Source of the DNA: Pedomonas sp051304405
GTDB taxonomy: Bacteria > Pseudomonadota > Alphaproteobacteria > Sphingomonadales > Sphingomonadaceae
Assembly (NCBI RefSeq): GCF_051304405.1
Contig: NZ_JBPPGG010000003.1
Span: 62,001-126,000 of the forward strand
Direction: 5' to 3'
Length of the DNA stretch: 64,000 bases
A program made the position numbers and the translations under genes. Below, in pieces: positions 31,562-39,743 of the stretch. The notes beneath the pieces are model-generated. The model was not told the DNA's origin and made no database searches. It was given only the letters and a program-made list of their open reading frames with translations. How positions within the stretch are numbered: position 1 is the stretch's first letter; every line of letters begins with the position of its first letter.

Positions 31562-33781
31562 TCAGGCTGTGGTGATGACCTGAATATTGCCCTCCCGCGC
31601 CAGGACATTGACGGCCACCTCCTGACCCGCCCGGCGCAGGGCGATATCGACGCGCCCGCCCGCCACGCGCAGGCCGCGCAGCTCCACCTCGTCGAGGAAG
31701 GCGGGGAGCACCGGCTCGTCGAGCGTCACCTTCTTCGCCGCCGGGCTGAAGCCGATGCCAAGGCAGGATTGCAGCAGGGAGAGCGGCGCGGCCGCTGCCC
31801 AGGCCTGGGGCACGCAGGCCACCGGATAGAAGGTCGGCCCGTGGCTGCGCTGGCGGCGGAAGCCGCAGAACAGCTCGGGCAGGCGGCGCAGATCGATGTA
31901 CATGGAGGCCGCGAACAGCCCCTCGAAAATCAGGGCAGCCTCGCGCCGAAAGCCGTAGCGGGCAAAGCCCGCCGCCACCAGCGCGTTGTCGTGCGGCCAG
32001 ACCGAGCCGTTGTGATAGCTCATGGGATTGTAGCGCGCCTGATTGCCGGCAACGGTGCGGATGCCCCAGCCACAATAGGACTGCGGGTTCATCAGCGTCT
32101 CGACCACCAGCGGCGCGCGCTCCGGCAGGGCGATGCCGGTCAGCAGCGCATGGCCCGCATTGGATGTGCGGATGCGGCACGGCCGCTTCTCCCCATCCAG
32201 CGCCAGCACATAGGTGCCGAGTTTTTCGTCAAAAAAGGCCGCATCGAACCGGGTGCGCAGATCGGCGGCGCGGTGTTCCAGGGCGTCCGCCCGGCAGTGG
32301 TGTTCCAGCGCACGGGCGAGCCTCGCGGCGGCGATCCAGGCCCCGTAGACGTAGGCCTGCACCTCGACAAGCGCGATCGGCCCGCGCGCCAGGGTCCCGT
32401 CCGCATGGAACACGGAATCCTGGCTGTCCTTCCAGCCCTGATTGATGAGGCCATCTTCCGTCTGGCGGGCGTATTCCACGAAACCGTCGCCATCCAGATC
32501 GCCATGCGTGTCGATCCAGCCGAGGGCCGCCTCCACGTGGGGCCAGAGGGCGCGCACGGTCTCCAGATCCCCGGTGCGCTCGTAGTAAGCGCCCGCCAGC
32601 ATGATGAACAGCGGCGTTGCATCGACGCTGCCGTAATAGCGGCGGAACGGCACCTCGCCGAGCCGCGCCATCTCCCCGTAACGGGCTTCGTGCAGAATCT
32701 TGCCGGGCTGGGCGTCGGCCTTGGGGTCGAACTCCGTCGCCTGATTGGCGGCGAGAAACCGCAGCACGCCGCGCGCGATCTCGGGGTCGATCCACAGCGT
32801 CTCCAGCGCCGTGATGATCGCATCCCGCCCGAAGGTGGTGCTGAACCACGGAATGCCCGCGTAAGGGTAGGCCCCCTCGGGCATGTCCGTCACCAGCATG
32901 TAAAGGTCTGAAATCGAGCGGCGCACCGCCTCGTTGAAAATTTCGTGGGAGGTGACAATGGCCGTGGCGCGGGCGCTGGCCGTGCGCAGCGCGCGGCGCG
33001 AGTCCCGGAGAGCGGTGTAGAAACTCTGGCGCACCGGCCGCCCGGAATTGCCGTTGCACCGGATCTCGATGAACAGCGAGCGGCATTCGCGCGGGCCCAG
33101 CGCCAGGTCGAACACCGCCTGCCCCCGGCGGATGGAGACCGGCGCCGGTTCGAAGCGCAGATGGGTGGTGCGCTCGACGCCGTCCAGCCCCGTGTAGCCG
33201 AGGCGCACCCAGTCCCGCCCGGTCATCGGCCGGTGCACCGTGCCCCGCTGCGCCCGGCGGGTGCCGCGTACCTCGAACAGGTCGGCAAAGTCGGCGGCGA
33301 AATCGGCCGCCAGACGCACCCGCCGGGCGGCCGTGTCGTAATTGCGGATCGCCAGACGTTCGTAGGCCGCCCCGTTCCACAGGAACCGCGACCGCCGGAT
33401 GTGGACGAGGCCTTGGGCGAGCGTGATCCGCCCCTCCCCGTCCAGCAGGTCCGGGTTGGTGAGGTCGCAGGTGAGCATGGCGTTGTCATCCCGCAGGGTG
33501 GAGCTGAGCAGCAGCAGCCCGCGCCCCTCCAGACTCATCCTGAGGTGGGAGAGATGCCGGGTGTCCTGATAATACAACCCCTCCGGGCTGTCCGGCCCGG
33601 CAATGGCATCACCGCTCTGATTGAACACGCCGAAGGCGTCGCCGTGCTTGAGCGTGCGGGATCGCAACTCCTGAATGGAGGCGGTGGTGCCGGTGCCACC
33701 CGGGGCGCCATTCTCCTGGCCAGCCCCGGCCGATGCCGGGGCTGCCTGCTCCGCAGGACTGGACTGCATGCGCCACTCCAT
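31562..33781 (-). CDS. Glycogen-debranching-like amylo-alpha-1,6-glucosidase (GDE_N_bis / GH63-like)
   Basis: 739 residues. The start MEWRMQSSPAEQ has GAGG six bases upstream. An N-terminal beta-rich GDE_N_bis domain (LKHGDAFGVFNQSGDAI, then YYQDTRHLSHLRM) is followed by an (alpha/alpha)6-barrel with PWFSTTFGRDAIITALETLW, GWKDSQDSVFHADG and YHNGSVWPHDNALVAAGF, where the acidic catalytic residues are expected. It is cytosolic and its substrate is not certain; related proteins act on alpha-glucans or small glucosides in stress physiology. It follows the GT4 gene by 15 bp, so the pair probably makes and trims one glycoside or polymer. Confidence 0.85.
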   Translation of the reverse strand: MEWRMQSSPAEQAAPASAGAGQENGAPGGTGTTASIQELRSRTLKHGDAFGVFNQSGDAIAGPDSPEGLYYQDTRHLSHLRMSLEGRGLLLLSSTLRDDNAMLTCDLTNPDLLDGEGRITLAQGLVHIRRSRFLWNGAAYERLAIRNYDTAARRVRLAADFAADFADLFEVRGTRRAQRGTVHRPMTGRDWVRLGYTGLDGVERTTHLRFEPAPVSIRRGQAVFDLALGPRECRSLFIEIRCNGNSGRPVRQSFYTALRDSRRALRTASARATAIVTSHEIFNEAVRRSISDLYMLVTDMPEGAYPYAGIPWFSTTFGRDAIITALETLWIDPEIARGVLRFLAANQATEFDPKADAQPGKILHEARYGEMARLGEVPFRRYYGSVDATPLFIMLAGAYYERTGDLETVRALWPHVEAALGWIDTHGDLDGDGFVEYARQTEDGLINQGWKDSQDSVFHADGTLARGPIALVEVQAYVYGAWIAAARLARALEHHCRADALEHRAADLRTRFDAAFFDEKLGTYVLALDGEKRPCRIRTSNAGHALLTGIALPERAPLVVETLMNPQSYCGWGIRTVAGNQARYNPMSYHNGSVWPHDNALVAAGFARYGFRREAALIFEGLFAASMYIDLRRLPELFCGFRRQRSHGPTFYPVACVPQAWAAAAPLSLLQSCLGIGFSPAAKKVTLDEPVLPAFLDEVELRGLRVAGGRVDIALRRAGQEVAVNVLAREGNIQVITTA

Positions 33782-33796
33782 CGCCGCCCTCGCCCG

Positions 33797-34888
33797 CTAC
33801 GCCACAACCTGCAGGTTCATCTCCTCCCCCATGCGGCGGCGCAGGTGCGCGGCGTTGGCCCGGACGCCCGCCAGATTGCGGTAGATCTCCAGATAGTCGC
33901 GGGCCATGCGCTCCACCGTGAAACGCTCCTCGAACGCGGCGCGAACGGCGGCGCGGTCCAGCTGATCGATCTTGCCCACGGCCTCGACCGCCTCATCGAC
34001 GGAGTCGACGATCCAGCCCGAGACGCCGTGCTCGATCACCTCGGGCACCGACCCGCAGCGGAAGGCGATGACGGGGGTGCCGCACGACATGGCTTCAATC
34101 ATGACAAGGCCGAACGGTTCCGGCCAATCGATGGGGAACAGCAGCGCGCGGGCATTGCCGAGGAAGTCCGCCTTCTGCTGTTCGTTGATCTCGCCGATAT
34201 ATTCGACGTTGGAATAGACCCGCACCATGGGCGCGATGATGTCGTCCCAGTAAGCCTTGTCGGCTGCGTCCACCTTGGCCGCGATCTTGAGCGGGATGCC
34301 GGTGCGTGCGGCGATCTCGATGGCGCGGTCCGGCCGCTTCTCCGGCGAGATGCGCCCGAGAAACGCCAGATACCCCTCGGGCTTCGGATTGAACGGCAGA
34401 AGGTCCGCGGGCAGGCCGTGATAAACGGTGCCGACCCAGTTGACCGGCGGCATGGGCCGGCGCTGGTGGTCGCTGATCGACACCAGCGGCGCATCGGGGA
34501 AGGTGCGATAGAAGGGCGCAAGGTCCGGCAGATCAAGCCGCCCGTGCAGGGTGGTGACCGTGCGGCTGGCATAGTCGCCGGTTATGGGGAAATGAAACAG
34601 GTCGGTGTGGAAATGCAGCACGTCGAATTCATCGGCGCGGCGGCGCACCTCCTCCATCATGGCGATGTGATAAGGCAGTTGCGACTGAACCGCCGGGTTG
34701 AGGCGCAAGGCGCGGTCAACGCAGGGTACGAGCCGTGCCGACGTGACGGAATCGCCGCTGGCGAACAGGGTTACATCATGGCCCTGCCGGACCAGCTCCT
34801 CGGTGAGATAGGAGACGACGCGCTCGGTGCCGCCGTAGAGTTGGGGGGGAACGCTTTCCACGAGTGGCGCGATCTGGGCGATTTTCAT
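33797..34888 (-). CDS. Glycosyltransferase family 4 protein
   Basis: 363 residues from MKIAQIAPLVESVPPQLYGG with AGGAGGAGG eight bases upstream. GT-B fold: the N-terminal acceptor domain has GGTERVVSYLTEELVRQGHD, and the C-domain has YLAFLGRISPEKRPDRAIEIA and PFGLVMIEAMSCGTPVIAF, the GT4 nucleotide-sugar ExFGxxxxE region. It transfers a sugar from a nucleotide donor with retention. It is upstream of the debranching-like glycosidase in a two-gene unit. Confidence 0.9.
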   Translation of the reverse strand: MKIAQIAPLVESVPPQLYGGTERVVSYLTEELVRQGHDVTLFASGDSVTSARLVPCVDRALRLNPAVQSQLPYHIAMMEEVRRRADEFDVLHFHTDLFHFPITGDYASRTVTTLHGRLDLPDLAPFYRTFPDAPLVSISDHQRRPMPPVNWVGTVYHGLPADLLPFNPKPEGYLAFLGRISPEKRPDRAIEIAARTGIPLKIAAKVDAADKAYWDDIIAPMVRVYSNVEYIGEINEQQKADFLGNARALLFPIDWPEPFGLVMIEAMSCGTPVIAFRCGSVPEVIEHGVSGWIVDSVDEAVEAVGKIDQLDRAAVRAAFEERFTVERMARDYLEIYRNLAGVRANAAHLRRRMGEEMNLQVVA

Positions 34889-34938
34889 CGACAAAACCTC
34901 CTCCTGAGAGTGAAGAATCGGCAATGAAAAGCACGCAC

Positions 34939-34957
34939 GGCCGCCGCCACGGCGGCC
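34939..34957 (-). terminator. Hairpin terminator after the VOC/DUF1428 unit
   Basis: GGCCGCCG (34939-34946), loop CCA, CGGCGGCC (34950-34957). Read on the minus strand it follows the VOC 3 stop at 35054 and precedes the GT4 start; a TTTT stretch lies 8 nt downstream on that strand. A plausible intrinsic terminator separating the two units. Confidence 0.5.
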
Positions 34958-35053
34958 CCGCGCCGGAATGATTTAAGTCCGGACTCGGCAATAACAAGAG
35001 GCGCAAGGCGCGCACGCCCGCGCGCCCCGCTCCACACCGGTTTTCGGCTGAAA

Positions 35054-35548
35054 TCAGCCCTCGGCCGCGCCTTGTCCCTCGTAGGCCGCGACCAGAGCCG
35101 CCAGATCGAACTTGGTCATGTCGAGCATCGCCCGGGTCACGCGGGCGACACGGGCCGTATCCCGGTCCCGCATCATCTCCATGAGCTGCCGGGGCACGAT
35201 CTGCCAGGAAAGGCCATAGCGATCGGTCAGCCAGCCGCACTGGCCGGGCGCGCCGCCGTCGCTGATGAGCGCGTCCCACAGCCGGTCGATTTCCGCCTGG
35301 CAATCCACCGTGAGGAACAGGGAAATGGCCGGCGTGAACGTCTGGTAGGGGCCACCGTTGAGCGCGATGCAGCGGTGGCCCGCCAGCGTGAACTCCACCA
35401 CCATGACATCGCCGGGTTTGCCGCCCGGCGTCTCGAGCGTGTAGCGGAGAATGGCATCGATGCGGGAGTCCGGCACCACGGAGGTGTAGAACCGCGCGGC
35501 CTCCTCCGCCTTGCCGTCGAACCACAGGAAGGTGGAGGCTGTCGTCAT
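35054..35548 (-). CDS. VOC family protein 3 (PhnB / 3-demethylubiquinone methyltransferase-like)
   Basis: 164 residues. PhnB-like fold: TFLWFDGKAEEAARFYTSVV at the start, EFTLAGHRCIALNGGPYQTF in the middle, ISLFLTVDCQAEIDRLWDAL and CGWLTDRYGLSWQIVPRQLM at the end. Despite the old family name these are not methyltransferases; function is unknown, and some are glyoxalase-like. It overlaps the DUF1428 gene by 4 nt and is the last of three genes divergent from the HxlR regulator. Confidence 0.88.
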   Translation of the reverse strand: MTTASTFLWFDGKAEEAARFYTSVVPDSRIDAILRYTLETPGGKPGDVMVVEFTLAGHRCIALNGGPYQTFTPAISLFLTVDCQAEIDRLWDALISDGGAPGQCGWLTDRYGLSWQIVPRQLMEMMRDRDTARVARVTRAMLDMTKFDLAALVAAYEGQGAAEG

Positions 35549-35907
35549 GGCTGCCCTTCAGCGGTGTCCATCAACACGGTGAAGCCGCCGTAGATCATGC
35601 GCTTGCCATCAAACGGCATGGTCCCGCCGTCCAGCCGGGGGTCCGCCATGATTTTCGGGTAGGCCTCGTCCCGCACCTGCCTGGACGGCCAGACGATCCA
35701 GGAGAACACCACGTTCTCCCCGGTGCTGGCCTTGACCGCCATCCGGAAGTCCGTCTCCTTGCCGTCGGGGATGTCCTCGCCCGAGCACTCCACCACGCGC
35801 AGGGCACCATACTCCCGGAACACCCCCGCCGCCTTGAGGGCCATGTCCCGATACAGCTCCTTGTTGCCGTGCGGCACAGGCACGACAAATCCGTCGATGT
35901 AGGTCAT
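35545..35907 (-). CDS. DUF1428 family protein
   Basis: 120 residues from MTYIDGFVVPVPHGNKELYR, with GAGGAG just upstream. The DUF1428 pattern is conserved: the MTYIDGFVVPVP start, VVFSWIVWPSRQVRDEAYPK, and PFDGKRMIYGGFTVL at the end. Ferredoxin-like (dimeric alpha/beta barrel) fold of unknown function, often seen next to VOC/PhnB proteins as here. Overlaps VOC 3 by 4 nt and follows VOC 4 by 27 bp. Confidence 0.93.
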   Translation of the reverse strand: MTYIDGFVVPVPHGNKELYRDMALKAAGVFREYGALRVVECSGEDIPDGKETDFRMAVKASTGENVVFSWIVWPSRQVRDEAYPKIMADPRLDGGTMPFDGKRMIYGGFTVLMDTAEGQP

Positions 35908-35934
35908 TGCTCCTCTCCCCCCGGTGGCCACGCC

Positions 35935-36387
35935 TCAAGCGGTGACCGTCCGGGACTGGGCATCCGTGTTGCCCGCGTTGCTCTCCGCCACGGCGGCCGG
36001 GTCCATCCACACCACTTCCCAGATATGGCCGTCGGGGTCCTCGTAGCTGCGGCCATACATGAAGCCGTGGTCCTGAACCGGGCATGGATCGACCCCGCCA
36101 CCGGCGGTTCCCGCCTTCTGCACAAGCGCATCGACCGCCTCGCGGGTTTCCGCCGAGAGGCAGAGCAGCACTTCGCACGCCTTGGTGGCGTCGGAGACCG
36201 GCCGGGGGCTGAACCGCAGGAAGTGCTCATGCGTATGCAGCATGACGACAATGACCTCCGACCACATCATGCAGGAGGCATCGTCGTTGCTGAACTGCGG
36301 GTTTTTGGCGAATCCCAGAGCTTCGTAAAATGCCGTGGACCGGGCAAGATCCCGGACAGGCAGGTTGACAAAGATCATGCGTTGCAT
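35935..36387 (-). CDS. VOC family protein 4 (lactoylglutathione-lyase-like)
   Basis: 150 residues. Starts MQRMIFVNLPVRDLARSTAF; glyoxalase-type modules include FYEALGFAKNPQF, VIVVMLHTHEHFLRFSP and YEDPDGHIWEVVWMDP with a C-terminal metal-site Glu. It is first in a three-gene unit (VOC 4, DUF1428, VOC 3) that is divergent from an HxlR regulator. The 60-bp gap between them has a palindrome. Function unknown; likely a small-molecule detoxification or metal-dependent enzyme. Confidence 0.88.
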   Translation of the reverse strand: MQRMIFVNLPVRDLARSTAFYEALGFAKNPQFSNDDASCMMWSEVIVVMLHTHEHFLRFSPRPVSDATKACEVLLCLSAETREAVDALVQKAGTAGGGVDPCPVQDHGFMYGRSYEDPDGHIWEVVWMDPAAVAESNAGNTDAQSRTVTA

Positions 36388-36431
36388 GGCATTTCCTCCC
36401 TCATTGTTTGTTGCTCGCTGTAGCAGAGAAA

Positions 36432-36443
36432 GTTATATATAAC
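36432..36443. promoter_or_regulatory. AT palindrome in the VOC/HxlR divergent promoter
   Basis: GTTATATATAAC, a perfect 12-base palindrome five bases before the HxlR start and 45 bases from the VOC 4 start, in an AT-rich island of otherwise GC-rich DNA. Likely overlaps the -10 region and is a candidate HxlR operator. Confidence 0.45.
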
Positions 36444-36447
36444 AAGT

Positions 36448-37146
36448 ATGAAGTTAGAAAAGATAACTAACTGCGGGCCCGGCCCGCGCCGCCGGTACAA
36501 CGACGCCTGCGGTGCAGCCCACGGCCTCGAACTTGTGGGAGACCGCTGGGCGTTGTTGGTGGTGCGGGAGCTCATGCTCGGCCCGAAGCGGTTCTGTGAC
36601 CTCAAGGCCGATCTGCCGGGCATCAGCGCCAATGTGCTGACGCAGCGTCTCGAAGAGCTGGAGGCGGTTGGCATTCTCACCCGCTGCAAGCTGCCGCCGC
36701 CCGCGTCGGTGCAGGTGTACGAGCTGACGCCGTGGGGCTATGAGGCCGAGCCGATCCTGCAGGTGCTGGGCCGCTGGGCCGCGCGCTCGCCCTATCACGA
36801 CCCGACGCTGCCGCTGACGGAGACATCCTTTCTCCTGTCGCTGCGGACCATGCTCGACCCTGCCCGGGCGGAGGGCCTGCGCCTCACGGTCGGCTTCCGC
36901 TTCGGTGCGCAGGCCTATACCGGCTGCCTCGGGGACGGGCAGCTGGCGATCCGGCGGGGCGAAGCGGAAAACCCGGACATTGCGTTCGAGGGGGCGGTGC
37001 CGGCGCTGGTGGCGGCGGTCTATGGCGGCCAGCCGCTTTCGGAGCTGGAGGCCAGCGGCGCGCTGACCGTGACGGGGGACCGCGCACTGGCGGCCCGGTT
37101 CGTCACTCTGTTCCCGTTGCCGCCCAAGGTGGGCGAGGAAGGCTGA
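36448..37146 (+). CDS. HxlR family regulator with C-terminal SCP2-like domain
   Basis: 232 residues. N-terminal winged helix: CGAAHGLELVGDRWALLVVR, then ELMLGPKRFCDLKADLPGIS and NVLTQRLEELEAVGIL. The C-terminal 110 residues, which are not part of plain HxlR proteins, look like a sterol-carrier (SCP2-like) domain: GFRFGAQAYTGCLGDGQLAI, NPDIAFEGAVPALVA and LEASGALTVTGD. Such a domain could bind a hydrophobic ligand. It probably regulates the divergent VOC/DUF1428 unit. Confidence 0.87.
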   Translation: MKLEKITNCGPGPRRRYNDACGAAHGLELVGDRWALLVVRELMLGPKRFCDLKADLPGISANVLTQRLEELEAVGILTRCKLPPPASVQVYELTPWGYEAEPILQVLGRWAARSPYHDPTLPLTETSFLLSLRTMLDPARAEGLRLTVGFRFGAQAYTGCLGDGQLAIRRGEAENPDIAFEGAVPALVAAVYGGQPLSELEASGALTVTGDRALAARFVTLFPLPPKVGEEG

Positions 37147-37159
37147 GGCCCGAAACAGG

Positions 37160-37194
37160 ACCGCCCTGCCCCCGGGGTGCGGGGACAGGGCGGT
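37160..37194. terminator. Hairpin between convergent HxlR and ahpF
   Basis: ACCGCCCTG (37160-37168) and CAGGGCGGT (37186-37194) with a G/C-rich 17-nt loop that can pair further (CCCC with GGGG). Placed 14 bp after the HxlR stop and before the ahpF stop. It is followed by a short repeated AAGGCTGAA segment (about 37208-37230) and no T-tract. Confidence 0.5.
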
Positions 37195-37251
37195 TCCGAA
37201 AGAGCCTCAAAAAGGCTGAAAAGGCTGAAAAAGTCCGTGCGGAGGGGCCCG

Positions 37252-38835
37252 TCAGGCCGCCTGCACTTCCTTTTCCTCCGGCGCGAGGCGGATCAGGTAA
37301 TCGAACGCCGACAGCGCGGCGGTTGCCCCCTGACCCATGGCGATGACGATCTGCTTGTAGGGCACGGTCGTCGCGTCGCCCGCCGCGAACACGCCTTCCA
37401 CCGACGTCTCGCCGCGATGATCGATCTGGATCTCGCCGCGCGGGGTGAGCGCGACGGTGCCCGCCAGCCACTCGGTGTTGGGCACCAGGCCGATCTGGAC
37501 GAAAATGCCCTCCAGATCCAGCTTGTGCTCGGTGTCGCTGTTGCGGTCCTTGTAGGTGAGGCCCACCACCTTCGAGCCGTCGCCCAGCACCTCCGTCGTC
37601 AGCGCCGAGGTGATGATGGTGACGTTGGGCAGGCTGCGCAGCTTGCGCTGCAACACCTCGTCGGCCCGCAGCTTGCTGTCGAACTCGATGAGCGTCACAT
37701 GGCTGGCCAGGCCCGCCAGGTCGATCGCCGCCTCGACACCCGAGTTGCCGCCGCCGATGACCGCCACGCGCTTGCCCTTGAACAGCGGGCCGTCGCAGTG
37801 CGGGCAGTAGGCCACGCCCTTGTTGCGGTACTCGTTCTCGCCGGGGACGTTCATCTGCCGCCAGCGCGCGCCGGTGGAGAGGATGATCGCCTTGGCCTTG
37901 ACGCTGGCACCGCTTTCCAGCTGCACCTCCGTCAGCCCGCCGGGCGCGGACGCCGGGATGAGCTTGACGGCGCGCTGGAGATTCATGACGTCGACGTCAT
38001 ACTCCTTCACATGCTGCTCCAGCGCCGCGCCCAGCTTCGGGCCTTCGGTGTAGGGCACGGAGATGAAGTTCTCGATCGCCATGGTGTCCAGCACCTGGCC
38101 GCCGAACCGCTCGGCCACCACGCCGGTGCGGATGCCCTTGCGGGCGGCGTAGATCGCCGCGGCAGCACCGGCCGGGCCACCGCCCACCACCAGCACGTCG
38201 AACGGCTCCTTGGCCTTGATCTTCTCGGCGGCACGGGCCACGGCGCCCGTGTCCAGCTTGGCCAGAATCTGCTCCACGTCCATGCGGCCCTGGCCGAATT
38301 CCTGACCGTTCAGGAAAATGGTGGGCACGGCCATCACCTTGCGGGCCTCCACTTCCTCGCGGAACAGGGCGCCGTCGATGGAGGTGCTGCGGATGCGCGG
38401 GTTGATGACGCTCATCAGGTTGAGCGCCTGCACCACGTCCGGGCAGTTCTGGCACGACAGGGAGAAGAAGGTCTCGAAGTGGTAGTCGCCCTCCAGCGCC
38501 TTGATCTGGTCGATCACCTCCTGGCTCACCTTGGGCGGGTGGCCGCCCACCTGGAGCAGGGCCAGCACCAGCGAGGTGAATTCATGGCCGAGCGGGATGC
38601 CGGCGAAGCGCACGCCGATGTCCGTGCCCGCACGGCGGATCAGGAAGGAGGGACGGCGCGCGTCGTCGTCGGCGCGCACGTAGGAAATCTTGTCGCTGAG
38701 ACCGGCGATGGTCTCCAGCAGCTGCTGCATTTCCTGGGACTTGGCCCCGTCATCCTGTGACGCAACCAGCTCGACGGGCTCGGTGATGTTCGCAAGGTAG
38801 GCCTTGAGTTGTTCCTGGAGCTTCGCATCCAACAT
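37252..38835 (-). CDS. ahpF: Alkyl hydroperoxide reductase subunit F
   Basis: 527 residues from MLDAKLQEQLKAYLANITEP; the upstream open frame lies in the gap behind ahpC. An N-terminal double-thioredoxin-like domain has CQNC near residues 126-129. An FAD domain (VLVVGGGPAGAAAAIYAARK) surrounds the second redox pair CPHC near residues 344-347, and an NAD-binding motif VAVIGGGNSGVEAAIDLAGL is followed by the FAD-closing EGVFAAGDATTVPYKQ. It passes electrons from NADH to AhpC for peroxide reduction. It is 87 bp downstream of ahpC and presumably cotranscribed. Confidence 0.97.
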   Translation of the reverse strand: MLDAKLQEQLKAYLANITEPVELVASQDDGAKSQEMQQLLETIAGLSDKISYVRADDDARRPSFLIRRAGTDIGVRFAGIPLGHEFTSLVLALLQVGGHPPKVSQEVIDQIKALEGDYHFETFFSLSCQNCPDVVQALNLMSVINPRIRSTSIDGALFREEVEARKVMAVPTIFLNGQEFGQGRMDVEQILAKLDTGAVARAAEKIKAKEPFDVLVVGGGPAGAAAAIYAARKGIRTGVVAERFGGQVLDTMAIENFISVPYTEGPKLGAALEQHVKEYDVDVMNLQRAVKLIPASAPGGLTEVQLESGASVKAKAIILSTGARWRQMNVPGENEYRNKGVAYCPHCDGPLFKGKRVAVIGGGNSGVEAAIDLAGLASHVTLIEFDSKLRADEVLQRKLRSLPNVTIITSALTTEVLGDGSKVVGLTYKDRNSDTEHKLDLEGIFVQIGLVPNTEWLAGTVALTPRGEIQIDHRGETSVEGVFAAGDATTVPYKQIVIAMGQGATAALSAFDYLIRLAPEEKEVQAA

Positions 38836-38922
38836 GATCGGGGTTCCAACGTCCAAAACGATACGGGGGGAAAGCTCCCCGACGCCGGAGTGTTCCGGCG
38901 CCGGGGCAATCAACCTTACGGC

Positions 38923-39486
38923 TTAGATCTTGCCGACGAGGTCGAGCGACGGAGCGAGGGTCTTCTCACCCTCTTCCCACTTCGCCGGGCAGACCTCGCC
39001 CGGGTGGTTGCGCACGTACTGAGCCGCCTTGATCTTGCGGATCAGCTCGGCCGCGTTGCGGCCCACGCCTTCCGAGGTGATTTCCATCACCTGGATCACG
39101 CCGTCCGGATCGACAACGAAGGTGCCGCGGTCGGCCAGGCCGACGCCCGGGCGCATCACGTCGAAGTTGTTGGTCAGCGTGCCGGCCTGGTCGCCCACCA
39201 TGTAGAACTTGATCTTGCCGATGGCCGGCGAGGTGTCGTGCCAGGCCTTGTGGCTGAAGTGGGTGTCGGTCGACACGGCGAAGATCTCAACGCCCAGCTT
39301 CTGGAAGGTTTCGTAGTTGTCGGCCAGGTCTTCCAGCTCGGTCGGGCAGACAAAGGTGAAGTCGGCCGGATAGAAGAAGAAGACAGCCCACTTGCCGCGA
39401 ACGTCGGCGTCGGTGATGTCGACGAACTTGCCATCCTTGTAGGCGGTGGCAGAAAACGGCTTAATCTCGGTGTTGATGAGCGCCAT
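38923..39486 (-). CDS. ahpC: Alkyl hydroperoxide reductase subunit C (2-Cys peroxiredoxin)
   Basis: 187 residues, typical length. Peroxidatic Cys47 in DFTFVCPTELEDLAD and resolving Cys166 in HPGEVCPAKWEEGEK. It reduces H2O2, organic peroxides and peroxynitrite in the cytosol and is recycled by AhpF. GGGAGC is upstream of the ATG. A 15-bp dyad about 100 bp upstream could be a LysR/OxyR-type site; no oxyR gene is present in the window. Confidence 0.97.
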   Translation of the reverse strand: MALINTEIKPFSATAYKDGKFVDITDADVRGKWAVFFFYPADFTFVCPTELEDLADNYETFQKLGVEIFAVSTDTHFSHKAWHDTSPAIGKIKFYMVGDQAGTLTNNFDVMRPGVGLADRGTFVVDPDGVIQVMEITSEGVGRNAAELIRKIKAAQYVRNHPGEVCPAKWEEGEKTLAPSLDLVGKI

Positions 39487-39578
39487 GTGAGCTCCCTTTG
39501 CTTAATGGGGTTGGTTGAACGGGTGATTGTGTAGCAGACCCGCACTCAATATGAAAATTGATATAAATGGACGCTAAC

Positions 39579-39593
39579 ATCGATTGAATCGAT
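39579..39593. promoter_or_regulatory. Dyad upstream of ahpC (LysR/OxyR-type geometry)
   Basis: ATCGATT-G-AATCGAT is a perfect inverted repeat with seven-base arms. It contains the T-N11-A spacing of LysR-type sites and the 4-N7-4 spacing of one OxyR half-site pair, and lies in the 257-bp gap upstream of ahpC. The next expected half-sites match OxyR poorly, so the assignment is only suggestive. Confidence 0.4.
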
Positions 39594-39743
39594 CAAGCGA
39601 GGTTGCAGCGCCACCGGGATCTGCCGGGCGCAGACCTTACCATATCAACGCCCTGTGTCTGCTCCGGATTGGTCGGCCCCGAAAGATTTGCGCAGGCCCC
39701 GGCCCGCCCGAGACGGCCCATCGCCTTGAATTCCCGGGCGGTC

